Shown: positions 15,001-28,188 of the stretch, piece after piece | Layout: every line of letters begins with the position of its first letter | Numbering within the stretch: the stretch's first letter is position 1 | Assembly (NCBI RefSeq): GCF_019649055.1 | Contig: NW_026570232.1 | Location: 1,674,001-1,738,000 of the forward strand | DNA: 64,000 nt | From: Paramacrobiotus metropolitanus | Lineage: Eukaryota > Tardigrada > Eutardigrada > Parachela > Macrobiotidae | Direction of reading: 5' to 3' | Made by a program: the position numbers and the translations under genes | The notes under the pieces: model-generated | What the model was told of the DNA's origin: nothing | What the model saw: the letters and a program-made list of their open reading frames with translations, nothing else | The model's database searches: none

Positions 15001-18000
15001 AAGTATACAAATTAAAACATAGTTCGATAAACATTGCCATCAACTACTACGTTTTTTGCAGGATTCTATAATTTTTTAAGACGTGAACCAAGGTTTCGTA
15101 ACAGTATCTTAATGGTTCACAAGAGCAGCATGTGCGCAATTTTTATCAGCGTCTAACCGCCTTCGTAACCTATCCCGTCCGCTGCTATATAACAATGTTC
15201 ATAACCACGAGCACAGATTTTGAACAGAAAATACGAGGATATCCGTAAATCGTACCTGAAGAAGGAGGCACAGGCGGAAGAGGGGAAATATTAAAAGACT
15301 GTAACAATTTGGCTTTCTTTTTGGCAAAACCTTTGTCCGTTAGATCACCTGAAAAAAATAAGGAAGAATCGAAAGAAAGTTCTCATGCATTTACATACAA
15401 ACACAATAGCACGTGCAACAATTAAAGCAGAAACACAGAAGCTCAGCACGCAGCATGCCATGCGGACATATTATTTCAGATAAGCACAATGAGGTTTAAT
15501 CGCGACCAACCTGAAAATCTCCATTTTTCATGTACATAATCAAAAGATAGCGTCGCATAACAAGCCAAGAATTAGGCACAATTTGAAAGGTCAAAATGGA
15601 GTAATTAAAAATATGTCACACATCTGCTTCAAGGCCGATAAGTCTCTTGGCCGGTTTTGAAAATGTCTCACAAAACGGCAAACACGCAAGGCATCGTTAT
15701 CTGTGCGTCTGACTTTGCTCACGCCAACGGTCAGATAAAAATGGCAAAAATACGTGATTATCAGCACGACAAGGGCCATGGCCACCACCTCCGTCCGACA
15801 CCAGTCAAAACAATTTTCTTCGACTGTAAAACGCCTTTAAGAGGGCAGTTTGAACAGATGCCCGATCCGTAAATCATGTTTTTACACTTCTAAATGCGGT
15901 ATGCTAAGAAATTCCTAGCGAAGCCCTAAGTGAGACGTCGTCCACTACAGAGTGGACGATGACACACAGATGAGTATTTTCTTTCCATCCAGAGCATCAA
16001 TCTTATCCTTTCAAACCGAATAGCTCCACAAAAATAGAAACAAAATTTAATTTTCAGCGCAAAATTTTGGATAACATCATAGCTCCAACTTCCAGATGAT
16101 GAAATTCAAATGGCAAAAAAACAATTTTACAGCCATTTGTACTATGTATCATGCCAAGGAAGCGTCTGCAAAAAAGTTTGTTCTCGTCTAAAAAACGATG
16201 AAATCAACCAAAAATACGGACCGATTATTACTGCAATTAAAAAATTAAGATGAATCGATATCAAAGAATTTTAACCGAGTAAAGGTGCATCTTTATGAGC
16301 GTTTATTTATTCCCAGACGCACAAAACATCTTTCAAAAAATTGTATATCGCGAAAAAAATAAATCAGAAATAACACAAATGCGAATTTTTTTTTAAAACC
16401 ACTGCTTTCTGCTTTGTGCTCTTCAGCTTGCCTAAAGCGGACATATAAAAAAGCAATCTACAGTTTTCCTGATTTTGTAATCACCATCTCAACCGTTTTC
16501 TTCAACACTTCACAGGCCACAAAACATGCTATTCTCCACCGCACTTTGCCGAGTTAACAGCCGGCACCCTCTCTTGAATCCGAGGTCTTATCGTAACGAC
16601 GAAGTAACCAGCGGAAAAGCAAACAGAGCAGAAATACACACATACACACATTTCACCCCGATAAACAAAACAAGCATAAATGGCCCACACAACTCTTCAC
16701 GTACTGTCATAATACTCTTAAGAAAACACGTGCGATGTCACTATGTTATACGGGATCGATCTGCATTCTGCGCCACTCCATATAGCTCTAATCTCAAATT
16801 ACATAATAACAATTTAATGTCAAAGCCAACGGAAAGCCTTTCGCATTGATGAATTCCTTTCTTATTCCCTCTGACAGATCAAATGGGGACATGGAAAATG
16901 ATCGCCTACCATCTCGGGAGCGAACGGGATTCATCAGAACTAACTTCAACATACTATCAAAAAAGTGCTACTTTTCAACATCGGAGACAGGCACACAGAT
17001 ACACAACATTAGGAATTTTGGATACCCTTCGCGCATAAGAAAAACCACCGCTGCTCACTAATGAATTGCCATTATGGGAATCAACATACTTTATCGGACA
17101 GCAGCTGAAATTTGAATTTATAAAGTGAAAAATCAGATTACGAAATTTTTTTTACAGAAGCTATAACTCTTATTATAGGTAACTGCAACGAAACAATAAT
17201 AAACGGAAAGAGAACATACATGATATGAATCTCATCTCATTATAAATGTGCTGGGAAACAGTTTTCCTATTAATTCCATTCTAATTTTCAACGGGAGATC
17301 ATTCGTGCTACCAGTCTCCAAGTTCGTCAGCCTTTAACAATCCAAAGAGTAAATTGTTTTTTTAACTTTTACAAACCCGCTCGCGGGGGCCAACTAACAC
17401 CAGCAGCGTGGCAGAGTCAACAAAGATGAAACAGTGTCTAACAAACAATATATCATGCTGCATGGCTAATTACAAGCCGCTTCCACGCCGGCATGAGCAG
17501 CAGCCGGTCGGAAAGCGCTTTGTGCCACTGCAAAAGCACATCGTTAAGCAAACGGTCTCTCACATGCAAACGCGTAAAAAATAAACAATCAAAATTTCAC
17601 AAAGGGTGCAGGCGAAAAAAAAGCGTTGCGCGGCTCGAATGGGCTTTTTATCAGCACAGCAGCCAGTTCCGCGCGATTTCGCTTTCACCAGTCACAAACG
17701 GAAGGAAAAATCTACTGCGCAGCGTCCTGCTGTGTCCATTAAAATTTCACTGTTACTAGAGAATGAATTTTTAACGAAAGAATGCCGGTAATAATCAATA
17801 AACACTTTCCAAAAACGCTTACGCAGAAAATCCTTAAAGAAATCCTAATTTCCAGTGTGTCAAATTTCCACCTGAACCGACACATCGCAATTTAAACTGA
17901 AATAAAAAATTAGAATCTCGATGAAAATTGTAAGCAGCAATTTTTAAGCCAAAGCAAAAAAAGCTCGCGAAGCAGCTCAGCCGACAACAAATACAATCTC

Positions 18001-18363
18001 CGTAGCACATACACTACGGTTCCGGTTCTCACCTTCAGCTAATTCCAGCTCCAATTCGGCCAATTTTTGGCGCACTTGTTCCGGTAATGAGGAAGAATTG
18101 CTGTCGTAATTAGCATATGCCTCCATATCCACATACATGGACACCGGAGCCGACACAGAGCACAAATTGGGATCCAACTGGCCGTTTGTTACCGCAGCCA
18201 GATCGGATGGTGTGGATAATGATTCTCCTCCTCCCGTCGTCCGACCGGATCCCCCATTGCTAACAGCTGTAGCTGTGAGGCCATTAGCATCACGTCCCGA
18301 TAAATCAGCTGCCATATTCGCACTATTTGTATCCTTGTCAATCCGCTTTAACCATATATCCAT
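1..18363 (-). CDS. DIP2: DIP2 (disco-interacting protein 2), N-terminal half, 3' end outside window
   Basis: DIP2 proteins carry an N-terminal DMAP1-binding domain followed by two acyl-CoA-synthetase-like AMP-binding domains; the family is linked to lipid metabolism and neuronal morphology. Thirteen coding exons join in phase: 18363-18033, 15348-15256, 6228-6136, 4901-4500, 3862-3737, 2661-2542, 2466-2387, 2319-2196, 2035-1941, 1875-1765, 1400-1005, 477-264 and 205-1 (about 796 residues; the family is about 1,570). The first exon ends in the DMAP1-binding motif LAELELELAEG, continued across the splice by DLTDKGFAKKKAKLL. Later matches to the first adenylation-like domain are VSAKIQQLLTTLKKP, VVLVYPNGDPISF, VGFFLGSCGV, AYIEYTSDRDGSVMGVTVSR and SLSSLRMLLVADGGNPW. 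The start is the first ATG of the open exon; MAADL, 17 residues later, is an alternative. The exon 10/11 intron has a GC donor. The identity is certain; the exact N-terminus is less so. Confidence 0.95.
6229..15255 (-). other. 9.0-kb DIP2 intron 2
   Basis: AT-rich intron separating the exon at 15348-15256 from the short in-phase exon at 6228-6136. Open frames in it are under 150 codons, have no convincing splice partners and no recognisable product. I see no nested gene, tRNA or intact transposon. Small palindromes occur, for example around 10411-10434. Confidence 0.6.
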
Positions 18364-20729
18364 CAAGCTAAAATTACAGATTTTCCCAATTTCGCCGACG
18401 ATGGATAGGAAAATATGTGCGCTCTCAAATGGCTAGTTTTTCACGATCCGCAAAACATCCTGCAATAAATGGGATCTCCACCACGCTTACGCACAAATCG
18501 AAAAACAAGAAAGTTTAACACAGAGAATCTGTAAAAAGCCTGCAAGATACAGGGAACACAAATAACCGAGATTTATCGATCACCATGCGTACCAAATAAA
18601 AAATACATAAATTATTTTAGTCCAACAACCTGCAAAAAAAAGCAAGCTGCATAAAAAAAATCTTAAAAATAAATAGCGAAAACGGATGGCCTTAGAAACT
18701 GAATGAAAATACGAAGGAATGCATTTTACTCAGCCGAGTCGATATGGCAGACAGGGTACAACTAGCCCGTAGCAAGAAATTGGCACACTCTAGAAAGACT
18801 TCCTTTCGACTGTTTTTAGTCGCAAGAGCGTGATGAGCTCATTGCGAAAAAATTAAGCACACTCAATCCAATCATCACATATTTCCGTTAGGCAATGAAA
18901 TTTCTTTCATGGGCACAATTGGGTAGGGCGAGACGTTATTTTTCAATTATATGCGATAATCTAAAGAAAAACTGCACCGGCTTTAAGTATGGTCAACGCC
19001 GCAATAAAAATCAACTTGTTTCCCAATAAATGCAATAAAGACGTCTGGACCGGGTATTGAAAAATTGATTTTTCAATTTCGGTAATCAATGCAGATGTAG
19101 GTCAGCGACACTTTCGACAGTTTTTCCTTTTCCGTTCTACTGTTCTTCACTGAACATCAAAAACAAGGAGCGAACTAAAAAGAATTACCGTTTTGCTGGC
19201 TGAATAAAAAAATATTAATAAAATGCAAAATAACCGCAAAATTCGTCGCACTACCTGGTACATACCATCAACAAAAAAAAACATTTACGATAATTTTCTG
19301 CATCCTACCGTTCCTATTTTATCATACTTCCGGATTATAATCGCAACTGCTATACGAGTACATTAGACAGCTATCGATAAAGTATTTTCTAATTTTGTAG
19401 GGATAAAACCATAAAATTTCTAACTTTGTAGGTAACAATAGTATATTACGTAATATTTTTACAGCGTCGCGAATTCCGATTCAGTCCCCCCAATGCAACA
19501 TTTATAAGCAGCATTTATGAGAAGTTAAGAACTTAAAAAATGCAGCGAGACAAGTAAAAACTGTAATTTCTAAACTAATGTCATTTCAATTCGACGATTT
19601 CGTAACTGGATCTATAGGCAAATCAGGAATAACACAGAGTTCTGTTGAAAGCTTGACTGCCTAGAAAAATTGCCATAAAAACGGAAAAATATTTAAAATG
19701 TGTTAAAGAAAGGAAGAAGCAAATACCTGACGAGATGCTACTGCAGCATCGCAGTTTCGATAATGAGCTTTAAATTCTCCTCATTAATATTACCATGAGA
19801 GACGCCGCCGAAACGCCGTCTAATCAGTGCTCACAGCTCACTGAACGAATTCCGATAAGAGACCGAGATGAGTCCAACTGCACAACCAGCAAGGTTCGTG
19901 CTTAATTATCCCATTAAAAAACGCTTCCTTACAGCTTGCTAATAAGGCAGTTGGCGTGCTGTTGGACAATTATCACTCATGCATCACACAGGTGGAGAAA
20001 GGGGACAAAAGTTGCAGGAAATTCGAGCTACTCTTGAGATGGGCAAACAACTGAGTGGCAAACTCGCTGACGCATCCGATTATTAAGGCACTCGCAGCCA
20101 ACAGTGGCAAATGTATGCCATGAGAAATCACGAGGCAGGGCTGGAAAAATATATGTCTTTTTGGCGCGATAAGGTCAGTGTCAACAAAATCTCCATTCAG
20201 AAAGCATCCCTAGAATGCGCATCGCTATGTCGTAAATAAAATCGGAAATGGCAACTTTTACAATTTACTGTTGATAATTTTCGGGCCATACAAACACAAA
20301 GAATGGACTGTGTGTGCTTGATGGACCACGACTGACTGCGGGTTGGCTAGCGTCTTTGGTAAGCCGATACTGCCAAAGCCAGCGAAAGCCTCCTCCTAGT
20401 ACAAACTTCTTAAACTTGAAGCGTAAAGAGTAAAGAGCGTAATAAACTGAATCAAAAAAATGAAACTTCACTAATTAAGTCAAGTGAATGTTAAATGTTA
20501 TAAAAGTATCAGCTAGTAATTGTACCGTCTGTACTAATCGTAATTACTAATTAGTTAAAAACATGTTCCAAAATGCCGAAAACAATAAACGTCGAAAATT
20601 GATTTCAGACATTTTGTGCTTTCTGTTTCAAAAGTATAATAAAAATTTCGAAAATTTCTTCGAAATTTTGTATTTGATATTCTGAATTTTAAAAATTATT
20701 GTAAGTAATGCACCGCGGTCGAATTGTGC
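18364..20729. other. Upstream region of DIP2, no gene seen
   Basis: AT-rich stretch between the DIP2 start codon and the tRNA gene. It should contain the DIP2 promoter and 5' UTR, but I cannot identify a TATA box, UTR exon or start site with confidence. Open frames here are short and lack codon or splice support. Confidence 0.4.
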
Positions 20730-20735
20730 AAAAAA
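20730..20735 (-). terminator. Pol III terminator of tRNA-Ala
   Basis: A run of six T on the minus strand begins two bases after the tRNA discriminator base, the usual RNA polymerase III stop. Confidence 0.85.
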
Positions 20736-20737
20736 TT

Positions 20738-20810
20738 TGGAGATGCGGGGTATCGATCCCCGTACCTCTCGCATGCTAAGCGAGCGCTCTACCATTTGAG
20801 CTACATCCCC
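20738..20810 (-). tRNA. tRNA-Ala (anticodon AGC)
   Basis: A complete 73-nt cloverleaf can be drawn on the minus strand. The acceptor stem is GGGGATG with CATCTCC and discriminator A, the D stem GCTC/GAGC, the anticodon stem CTCGC/GCGAG with loop TTAGCAT (anticodon AGC), and the T stem CGGGG/CCCCG. The T loop ATCGATA has A instead of T at position 54, which is normal for eukaryotic cytosolic tRNA-Ala. There is no intron and no encoded CCA, as expected of a nuclear tRNA. The internal A box (TAGCTCAAATGG) and B box (GGATCGATACC) are the Pol III promoter. Confidence 0.97.
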
Positions 20811-21944
20811 TTTTCGCTTATTAAATGGAATGCCATTATCGAATTAAGCGTAAATTTCGGTATCCCATTAGACCTGGGGAATCGTTTTGGAGAACTGGAA
20901 ACTGATAAATTTAAAGAAAAGGTACGATAAATAGAAAGATTGTTTTTATTGGCTTCTTCCCAAATTGTTTTTACTGACTTCTTCAAAAAACGAAAAGCCT
21001 TTCCGTTTACAAGTATTTTTGCAGTTATTGAATTTCGGCGTCGCTGTGTACGTACGACGTACACAGAAAATTCTTATGCAAGTATGGTAATGCAGTTGTT
21101 TGTATTTACAGAATTTCGATTACTGTACTGAACAATGTTAACATTTATAGTCTGCCAGAAACGTCAAAAACATACGCTGGATATTTTTTCCTTTTTTCCA
21201 CAGAGTTTTGTGAACTACTTACAATAATTAACAGTTTCTAGAATTTTTGCTCTACCATTATTAAATAAGGCTATGAGTCTATTACAGGCTTGCAGCGCAG
21301 TTTACCATGTGGGGCCACACGGGTGGTGTCTACCTGTGGAGTTGATGATTTGCATAACTGATAACTGGCAGCTTTTACAAAGATTTTTGAATTTTTCATT
21401 GTTGATTGTTTTTGTTTGTCTGTTTGTAGTTTTCCCAACCGCAAGCGTTCCAGTTAATGTCCATGAGCTTGCTGACTTTTTGCATCCTCTTGTTTTAGGG
21501 CTATCGGTATTCTGTATGTTACATTAGCGGATTAGCCCTTATAGCTTGTTGAGGAAGCCTAAAATTAATAAGTGCACCTCTTTTGGGGAGATGGGCGAAG
21601 AATTCAAGCGATCGACTGGAAAGTTTCCAGTGGAAACTGGAGATGATTGCAAATTGGTGCACGGTGGTGCCTAATTTGATAGTTACCCGCATCAAGCAGA
21701 CAGCCAAACGGCAGTAAGGGCAGTTCCCGAAGTCTTCAGCGGACATTGGCGGAATGAAGTCCTGTGCTTGATGCTTTTTCGCAGCGTCTGTGTGAGTACC
21801 GCTCGAAGTGGATTAGCGATAACCGAATAACGCTTTGGTCTGCGAATTCTGTTTTCTTTGTTTTGTCCCCTGGAACGGAATCTCTGTCGATTGTCTGAAA
21901 AAGCCTATTTTATTTATCTTTTCGGCGTATCTTGGAGTGGAACC
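20811..21944. other. Intergenic region upstream of FAM161
   Basis: Holds the 5' flank of the tRNA gene and the presumed FAM161 promoter and 5' UTR. No TATA box or other clear signal stands out, and no coding exon is supported. Confidence 0.4.
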
Positions 21945-24900
21945 ATGCCGGCTAAGACTTCGGTGATGCGAGAAGAAAGCGATTTGGAAGAGCACGAAAG
22001 AGACGAACTCGACAATCTAGATGCGCGCCTGCGACGCGCCGAGCAAGCTTACCAACGAATACTCCACAGCCTTAACATAGAGCCCGTTCCGAAATTCCCA
22101 AAAGACGTTCCTGATAAGAAACGGGATCACAGGATTGATGGCGCACCCCAACATTCCCCAGATATACGTCCGCGGTAGGATTAAGGAGCTTACGTCAATG
22201 CATGAATTTTAAGCTGATGTTTAGTTCTGTTACAAAAAATTACCGAAGATTAAAAATTTTAATAAAGGAGTACTATCCTGTCTTTTAGTAGCTTGAAGTA
22301 TTTGTAGATTGGATTCCTCTATGGGTGCAACAATGATGAGGCGAAAATGGGAAAGCCAGAAATATTTTCCTTTATTTTTAGGATTTTAAAATTGCCTAAC
22401 TACGATGCTGCGGAGATTGTCCAGCGCGAAAGCAGTCCGCCTGCCGACGGTTTAGAACAGTATGCGCGCTCGAAGGCCCTCGTTCCTCCGCTTCGCTTCC
22501 CATCCAATCGGCAGTCGCAGGACGACAAGCTGCAAGTGATCGAGGAGTCCAATCGCTCTGAGCGGGATATCCATGTCAGCGCGCTGCGGAGCGCCCTCCG
22601 CCCGGTCCGGCTGGAACGCCCCGTGTGGATTCAGGAGCACCCTCCTCCGGAAGTGGCCGATAACGGCAGTAACGGTACGTGTGAGTGTGCGACTGCAAAA
22701 GAAATATTCCCTTGTGGCGTAGCAAATTGCAGAGTGTAGTTACTGGATTCTGGAACTTTCTGAATATTTACTGCTTTGTTTTTCGGAAAATGTCCTTATC
22801 GTAGTTTATCGTAGTTGTAGTCATGAATGCATTTTTATTTTTTTACCTAATCAAAACAAATAAAATCTGGGAATAATAAACACTCTACAGTAATCCAGTA
22901 AAACAAATTTTAAGCAATCGTGCATTGCAGTTTTTGTTGGGAAGTAAATTTTTTATTCTACCTGCGTTTTGTATTTCTTCAGGTATATCCGCTCAGCCCG
23001 TTCTTTCGTCCGGTCGCCATGGATCCAGCTTGGAAAATGGCGTTTGTCCAGCTCCGCGCAGTAATCCTCGTGATCTCGTCAGGAATATTTTTGCCGGTTA
23101 CTCTCTGGAATATCCCAACGGGAAAGCTGCCACCCCAAAATGGCAGAAGCAGCCACCCCAGATAGACAGACCACTCCAACAAGCAGTCAACTCCAACAAG
23201 CAGCCATCCCAGATACCCATTATCCCAGTTCCAACGAAACCTCAAAGCAGCGGAGCATGGAGCGGCTCGTTAGATTCTCCATCGTCACATTCCGGGAGAA
23301 GCTTGAGCAGCAGATCTTTGAAACTTCCGGTCAGTAAGAAGAAACCGGAAAACAGCGATAATGGTAAAGAAAAGCCTGTGGTTAAACCAGATTCACAGGC
23401 GTCGGATGTCGACGACGATACGTCCAGTCACAATACATATATTACCCGGTCGAAATCCGTGCAGGATTTGCCTTCGGTGGGACAGTCTGTCCGTAGCCGG
23501 TTGATCACGGTTCCTCTTCTCAAGCCCGCTCCACGAGTCAGCCAACCGGTGTATCGCCGCTTCCGCGGAAGGTTCGCGCTAATTCATATTACGATCTCTC
23601 GTTGAAAACTTGAAAGCTAAAGCCAGCGTTGTGTGGTAACGTTGAAGTATCGTAACCAAACGGCTCAATATTTCCGATATCAGCTGAGCGGAGAATTTAC
23701 CTGTAGTGATACGTATTACGTAGATTGTTATAGGGAATAGCAACAGTACAGTTTCACTTTTATTGCAGACACATTGTAGGTTGCGCACTATTCGTGCTAC
23801 ATATTGGGCAGTTGATTTCTTTGGTTGTTGATTTCTATAGTATTTCCAGTGCTCGTAGTGTGATGGTGTTTAAACGCATCATACATTTAAAAGTGTCTGG
23901 TTATAGCCATGAGAAATATGAATAGAAACAAAAAACCTATAATGTTCTCGTACAGTATTTCAACTTTTTTTTCATGTTTAGGTCATTAGAGCGATATATG
24001 GCGGAGCGCGCTGAGCGCGAGATATCGGATTTAGAAGAGACCAAGCGACAGTTCCGCGCTCATCCTCTGCCATCGTGGATCCATGAACAGCGTATGAGAG
24101 ATATGAAAAGTGAGGAGCAAAAGCGGAAGGAGAGAGTGCAGAATCGAGCCAAAGAGATGTTGGAACAGGTTAAGCCTTTCGAATTCCGGGTAACTAAAGA
24201 CCGAAAGCGAGTGGTTAGTGAGGGAAAGGGGAAGAGTGTTTCGGAGAGAGCCGAAAAGAAGGAAGAGCAGAAAGGAGTTGTGAGAAAGAGCGTTTCGGAA
24301 AGGGGAAGGACCAGAACGAAGGGTGTAGCGGAAGCTTTCAGGTGAGCATGGTTTCGTTGTGCTTTTTTGCAATTTTGTCGTCTCGCTGTCTTTGATTGCT
24401 ACGCCGTGTTACAGTTGCGAATTTGTTGTACGTCTACTGTAGTTTCCGCTTTGTTGATGCTGCGTATTGTACAGCTGAGATCTCTCATCTGTTAGTGCGC
24501 ATATTATCGTAGTGTGATGGCAGTCGCAGTTTGCGCTGTTATACTTTCATCTTGGAAATAACTGTCAGCTGCACAAAAGTTGAGCTATGATTCACCGGGT
24601 ATGACTCATTTTTTGCAGTTAATGCAGTTTTTTAATCGGTACGTAAATATTTCTAATGTAAGCACCTTTTTTAATTAGTCTCTAATTGTAAGCCGAATAA
24701 ATGCGTTAATTATTCTGCTTTCAGGGTGACCGTACCCCGCACTAACTGCCACAAGCATCTGCCGACGGCGCCCACTTTCCAACCGCACATCAACCACTCT
24801 GTTCCGGATTTTGCACGTTTGCATGCCAAACTGGACCGGCAACGGGAGGATCGACAGGAGAAGAATTTCACCACGGTTCCGCGGCCCTTCCATATGAATC

Positions 24901-26749
24901 AACAACCCGCCAAGAAAGACTCGAGGAGGGGAGACTCCCCAACGGGATCGCAGTCAGCGCCTAGTCTTTTCAAAGCCTCGGCGCCGGATTATGATAATTT
25001 TGCGCTGCCTTTTGAGGAGATGGTCCGACCCACCAAAGCCTTCAAATTAATGACTGCGTTTTCCAAGCAAAAGTAAGGCAACGAAATAGTATGCGTCCTA
25101 AGTGAGCTGAAAAGAGCGCAGTGAACGACTAGTGATAAGTTTGCGTTTTGGAAATACAAATAAAAGAAAATGATAGTTCTAAATAAATAAATTATTGTAA
25201 AATGATGGTTGCTAAAAATAAATGAAATGTTTAAAAAATAAAGTACATTTATAAATTTATGATTTTTTTTATGCATTTATGAATAAATTTAGTTTTATGT
25301 GTTTTTATAAATTTGTATATTAAATTTTGCGTGTAGCGCTCTTTGATACTTTGTGCAGCGGGGAGAATCTAAAAATTACTGTACTGACACCCTGCACTCG
25401 GATAAGTTTTGTACAGTATGAGTAGTACGGCACTGTAGCGAGAGGAAAGTAAAGCCGATTGCGTTCAGCCAGTAGCCAGCAGTCCGCATGCAACTGCAAG
25501 CTGTGTGAGTGAGCTGTGAACAGCGGTCGTACAACGTACGCATGGCTGCACAGCTGAAACTTTCTCCGAGTGCAGGGTGTCAGTACAGTAAATAAACCTG
25601 GTGCTCGGTTCCGTAAATGGCAATGATTACACTGGGAGTTAATGAATATCCACATCCTCATACTTTTCTGGTGTAGGATTGAAGAAGATCGGCGCAATGC
25701 AGCCTTCTTCGACGAGGATCCAGTACTGGTCGAACGTGTGCGTGAAAGCTTGTTGGTGCGGGATGAAGAGTTAGGGAAACTGTCTGGTGCCTCTAAAATG
25801 CATCACAAAAATCGGTTAGTAGTTGTCGATTTCGGTCCGTGAAGTTATGAGTGACAAATCCTAATGCGTAATACGATAAAGTATATTCGTAATGTTTGCT
25901 GCAGGGTGTCTGAAGTGCATGAATCCCAGCACGGGCGCGAGTACCTGGAAATGTTATCCGATGTGCGTCGGCGACTTAGCGAACGACCATTTATGTGGGA
26001 GCGCACGCAGATGGTATGTAGTGATATCGTCCATCGTTTCTTTTAGTTTTGAAACAAATTTCATCCGAAACACCGTTGCCTCTCTCGGATAGTAACTTGT
26101 AATTTCATTCTTCAGATTGCAGTAAATAAGAGAATTTACACTTTTTCAACGGGAATTTGCACTTTTTGCAACTAATTCAACACTTCAAGCCACAATTCGC
26201 ATGCTGAAGCCAGCATTTAAGAGATTCGTATGGTAATCTTATCCCTGTCGTCAAGTTATACTGTACTAGCGCACATTTTTTAAGGTCGAACAGCGAATCG
26301 GCTACTCTGTTGCTCGCCGCCGTCGCGAGCAAACGAAATAGCCTTCATGAAAAGAATTAGGATGCAGTGCAGTGGCACGCATTGAGTAGAGTCGTAATGA
26401 TGACAACGGCTAGTCCGACTGGCTGACGCATGCACCGACATGGGTTCAGCATGAAGGGCATAATTGGGTATAAATCTGAAGCAGCTCAAACTTTTTACAG
26501 TTTACACTTTTTACACTTGTTTTTAACTTTTAAGTGTCATTATTGGTTGTTCAAAATATTCATATGAGCACTTTATTTTACATGCCTTTGTTTATCTATA
26601 TTGTTGTTATTGGATAGTGCGAATCAGTTTTCTTTAATTTCCAGGAAGAACGGAAGCGGCGCATCGAAGCCAAGTTTCAAGAGATTTTACAAGGCGATGC
26701 TGTGGAAAATATTTTTCAGCGTGCAGTCAGTGGGACAGCTGGAGACTGA
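21945..26749 (+). CDS. FAM161: FAM161-family centrosomal/ciliary protein
   Basis: FAM161 proteins (UPF0564) bind microtubules and sit at the centriole, basal body and connecting cilium; human FAM161A is a retinitis pigmentosa gene. Eight exons join in phase: 21945-22174, 22382-22674, 22983-23571, 23982-24341, 24725-25072, 25677-25814, 25905-26013 and 26645-26749 (TGA), giving 723 aa (human FAM161A about 660). The N-terminal half is low-complexity, Ser/Pro/Lys rich. The conserved part starts near residue 370 with a charged coiled coil (ERYMAERAEREISDLEETK) and VKPFEFRVTKDRKR, then FTTVPRPFHMN, PTKAFKLMTAFSKQKIEEDRR, and a C-terminal block with SERPFMWERTQMEERKRRIE and FQEILQGDAVENIF. The start has a good context (accATGcc). 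The assignment rests on domain-like motifs recalled from the family; A versus B type cannot be decided. Confidence 0.82.
25377..25590. mobile_element. 214-bp TIR element (Tc1/mariner-like MITE) in FAM161 intron
   Basis: The ends are a perfect 26-bp inverted repeat: TACTGTACTGACACCCTGCA onward at 25377 and its exact complement ending at 25590. The similarity extends imperfectly to about 35 bp. The outermost bases on both sides are TA, which fits a TA target duplication. The interior has no open frame, so this is a non-autonomous element. It lies wholly inside the intron between FAM161 exons 5 and 6. Confidence 0.8.
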
Positions 26750-27953
26750 GTTTGCAGCCTTCCGAGTTCTGCATTCCTGTCCTTTTTCGCAATATTATTG
26801 TGACCGTGTTTTTATTTTCCTGAATTTTTTTGTTCCTTTTATTTGTTACGGAATCAGTATTTGTTTTTCGAAGAAATTTTGTTACTGTGTGATCAGGTGG
26901 CGCTTGTTGTACAAAGCTGTGTCCGGTAAAACATTTTTTTTCGTTTTCGTGAAGATTATGCGCCAACAGTTCTATTGCAAAATCGTTTTGGATAAACGTT
27001 ATCCATATGCAGCTGAAGTGTGGATGATCCCTGAAATATATCACCAAATTTAAAATCTCTCAAATTTGTGAAGATAAACGCGCCATGTGCTGTAAATCGG
27101 GTCAAACGCAAGCGAAGGAATTAATTTAAAGCGCTCAAAAGTTAAAATAATCTGTCCCTGTATCCGGCAGGGGCAGAAAGCAAATTTCAAAATGAAACCG
27201 CTTCAGCGTGAGTAAACATGGTGCGCTACAAAACAAATACTAGAGTAGAAATATCGGCGTAAAAAAAGTTGTCACAAAACATGCAAATAAAATTACCGTC
27301 TAATCAATGTAAAATATACAATTTCCTGATCGCCCCTGCATGTCATCCCAAAAAGCGTACGTCAAGCGGTAACCCGATTATGTCGACTACGCCCCTCAGT
27401 ATGGACTATGGCAGCGATAGCCGGCGACCACTTAACCGGCATCCATCATCGCGCTCATCAGCCGGGCATCGACAATTGTTAATCTTAGCCCATGCCGACA
27501 ATTAAAGCGCTCCACCGGGATTTCCTGACATGACATTTCCCGTCCGCCGCTGGGTCACTTCACATTGTCCGCCAGCCTGACGCTCAAGCGGGCCGATGAC
27601 GCAAACCGTGTGCAAGGATTAATAAAGGAAAAACACCCATGTACAGCACATAAAACGAAAGACATATATACATGTACCGGTCCCTAGCCGGCGTCCAATT
27701 GAATTACGTCCCCACCAGCGAACGAGTCGACAAAATATTTATCCTACACCATCTCGATCGACAAGGGGATGATTCCCGTTGTAATAACAAACCGTTCAAC
27801 CATCGATTACACCGGGTCCATGTACAGATACAAGAACATGCATACAACATATTATTGTACATGGCGTATCTGTGCGATACATATAGATATGCTGTAATCC
27901 CGGAAACGCGCTTCCCCTGATTAAGTCGTCGCTTCCGACCCGATCCCGGCGTC
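26750..27953. other. FAM161 3' flank and upstream region of allatotropin
   Basis: The only AATAAA I find after the FAM161 stop is at 27286-27291, about 540 nt downstream, so the 3' UTR may be long. From about 27350 to 27950 base composition becomes more GC-rich and includes a CRE-like TGACGCAA near 27597. Open frames are short and lack splice support; I read this part as regulatory sequence for the neuropeptide gene rather than coding. Confidence 0.4.
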
Positions 27954-27959
27954 TATAAA
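27954..27959 (+). promoter_or_regulatory. TATA box of the allatotropin gene
   Basis: TATAAA at 27954-27959 followed about 30 nt later by CATACATCAATCCAC, an initiator-like sequence. This predicts a transcript start near 27985 and a 5' UTR of about 200 nt before the ATG. TATA promoters are common for tissue-restricted genes such as neuropeptides. Confidence 0.5.
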
Positions 27960-28188
27960 GAGCGCCTGCGGATACCGACCCGGCATACATCAATCCACAG
28001 TCACTTTGCTTGACTAATCCCCATCGCAATCATCCCTGACAGGCCGATATTAAGGCCCAATAGTACACTTGACTTAACCGTCTCTATAACATTTTACCGC
28101 GGCACCCTGCTCCCATTTATCTGCAGCATCCGTTTCGGACAAGTGTATACGAGCGGTTTCTTCCCCTGTCGATCCGGTGACCTTTAGC

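Noticed and set aside
20724-21131. Open frames around the tRNA gene.
   Set aside because: They run through or beside the tRNA-Ala sequence and have no coding features.
27672-27920. Plus-strand open frame of 82 codons just upstream of allatotropin.
   Set aside because: It lies before the TATA box, has no signal peptide or partner exon, and looks like chance within GC-richer regulatory DNA.
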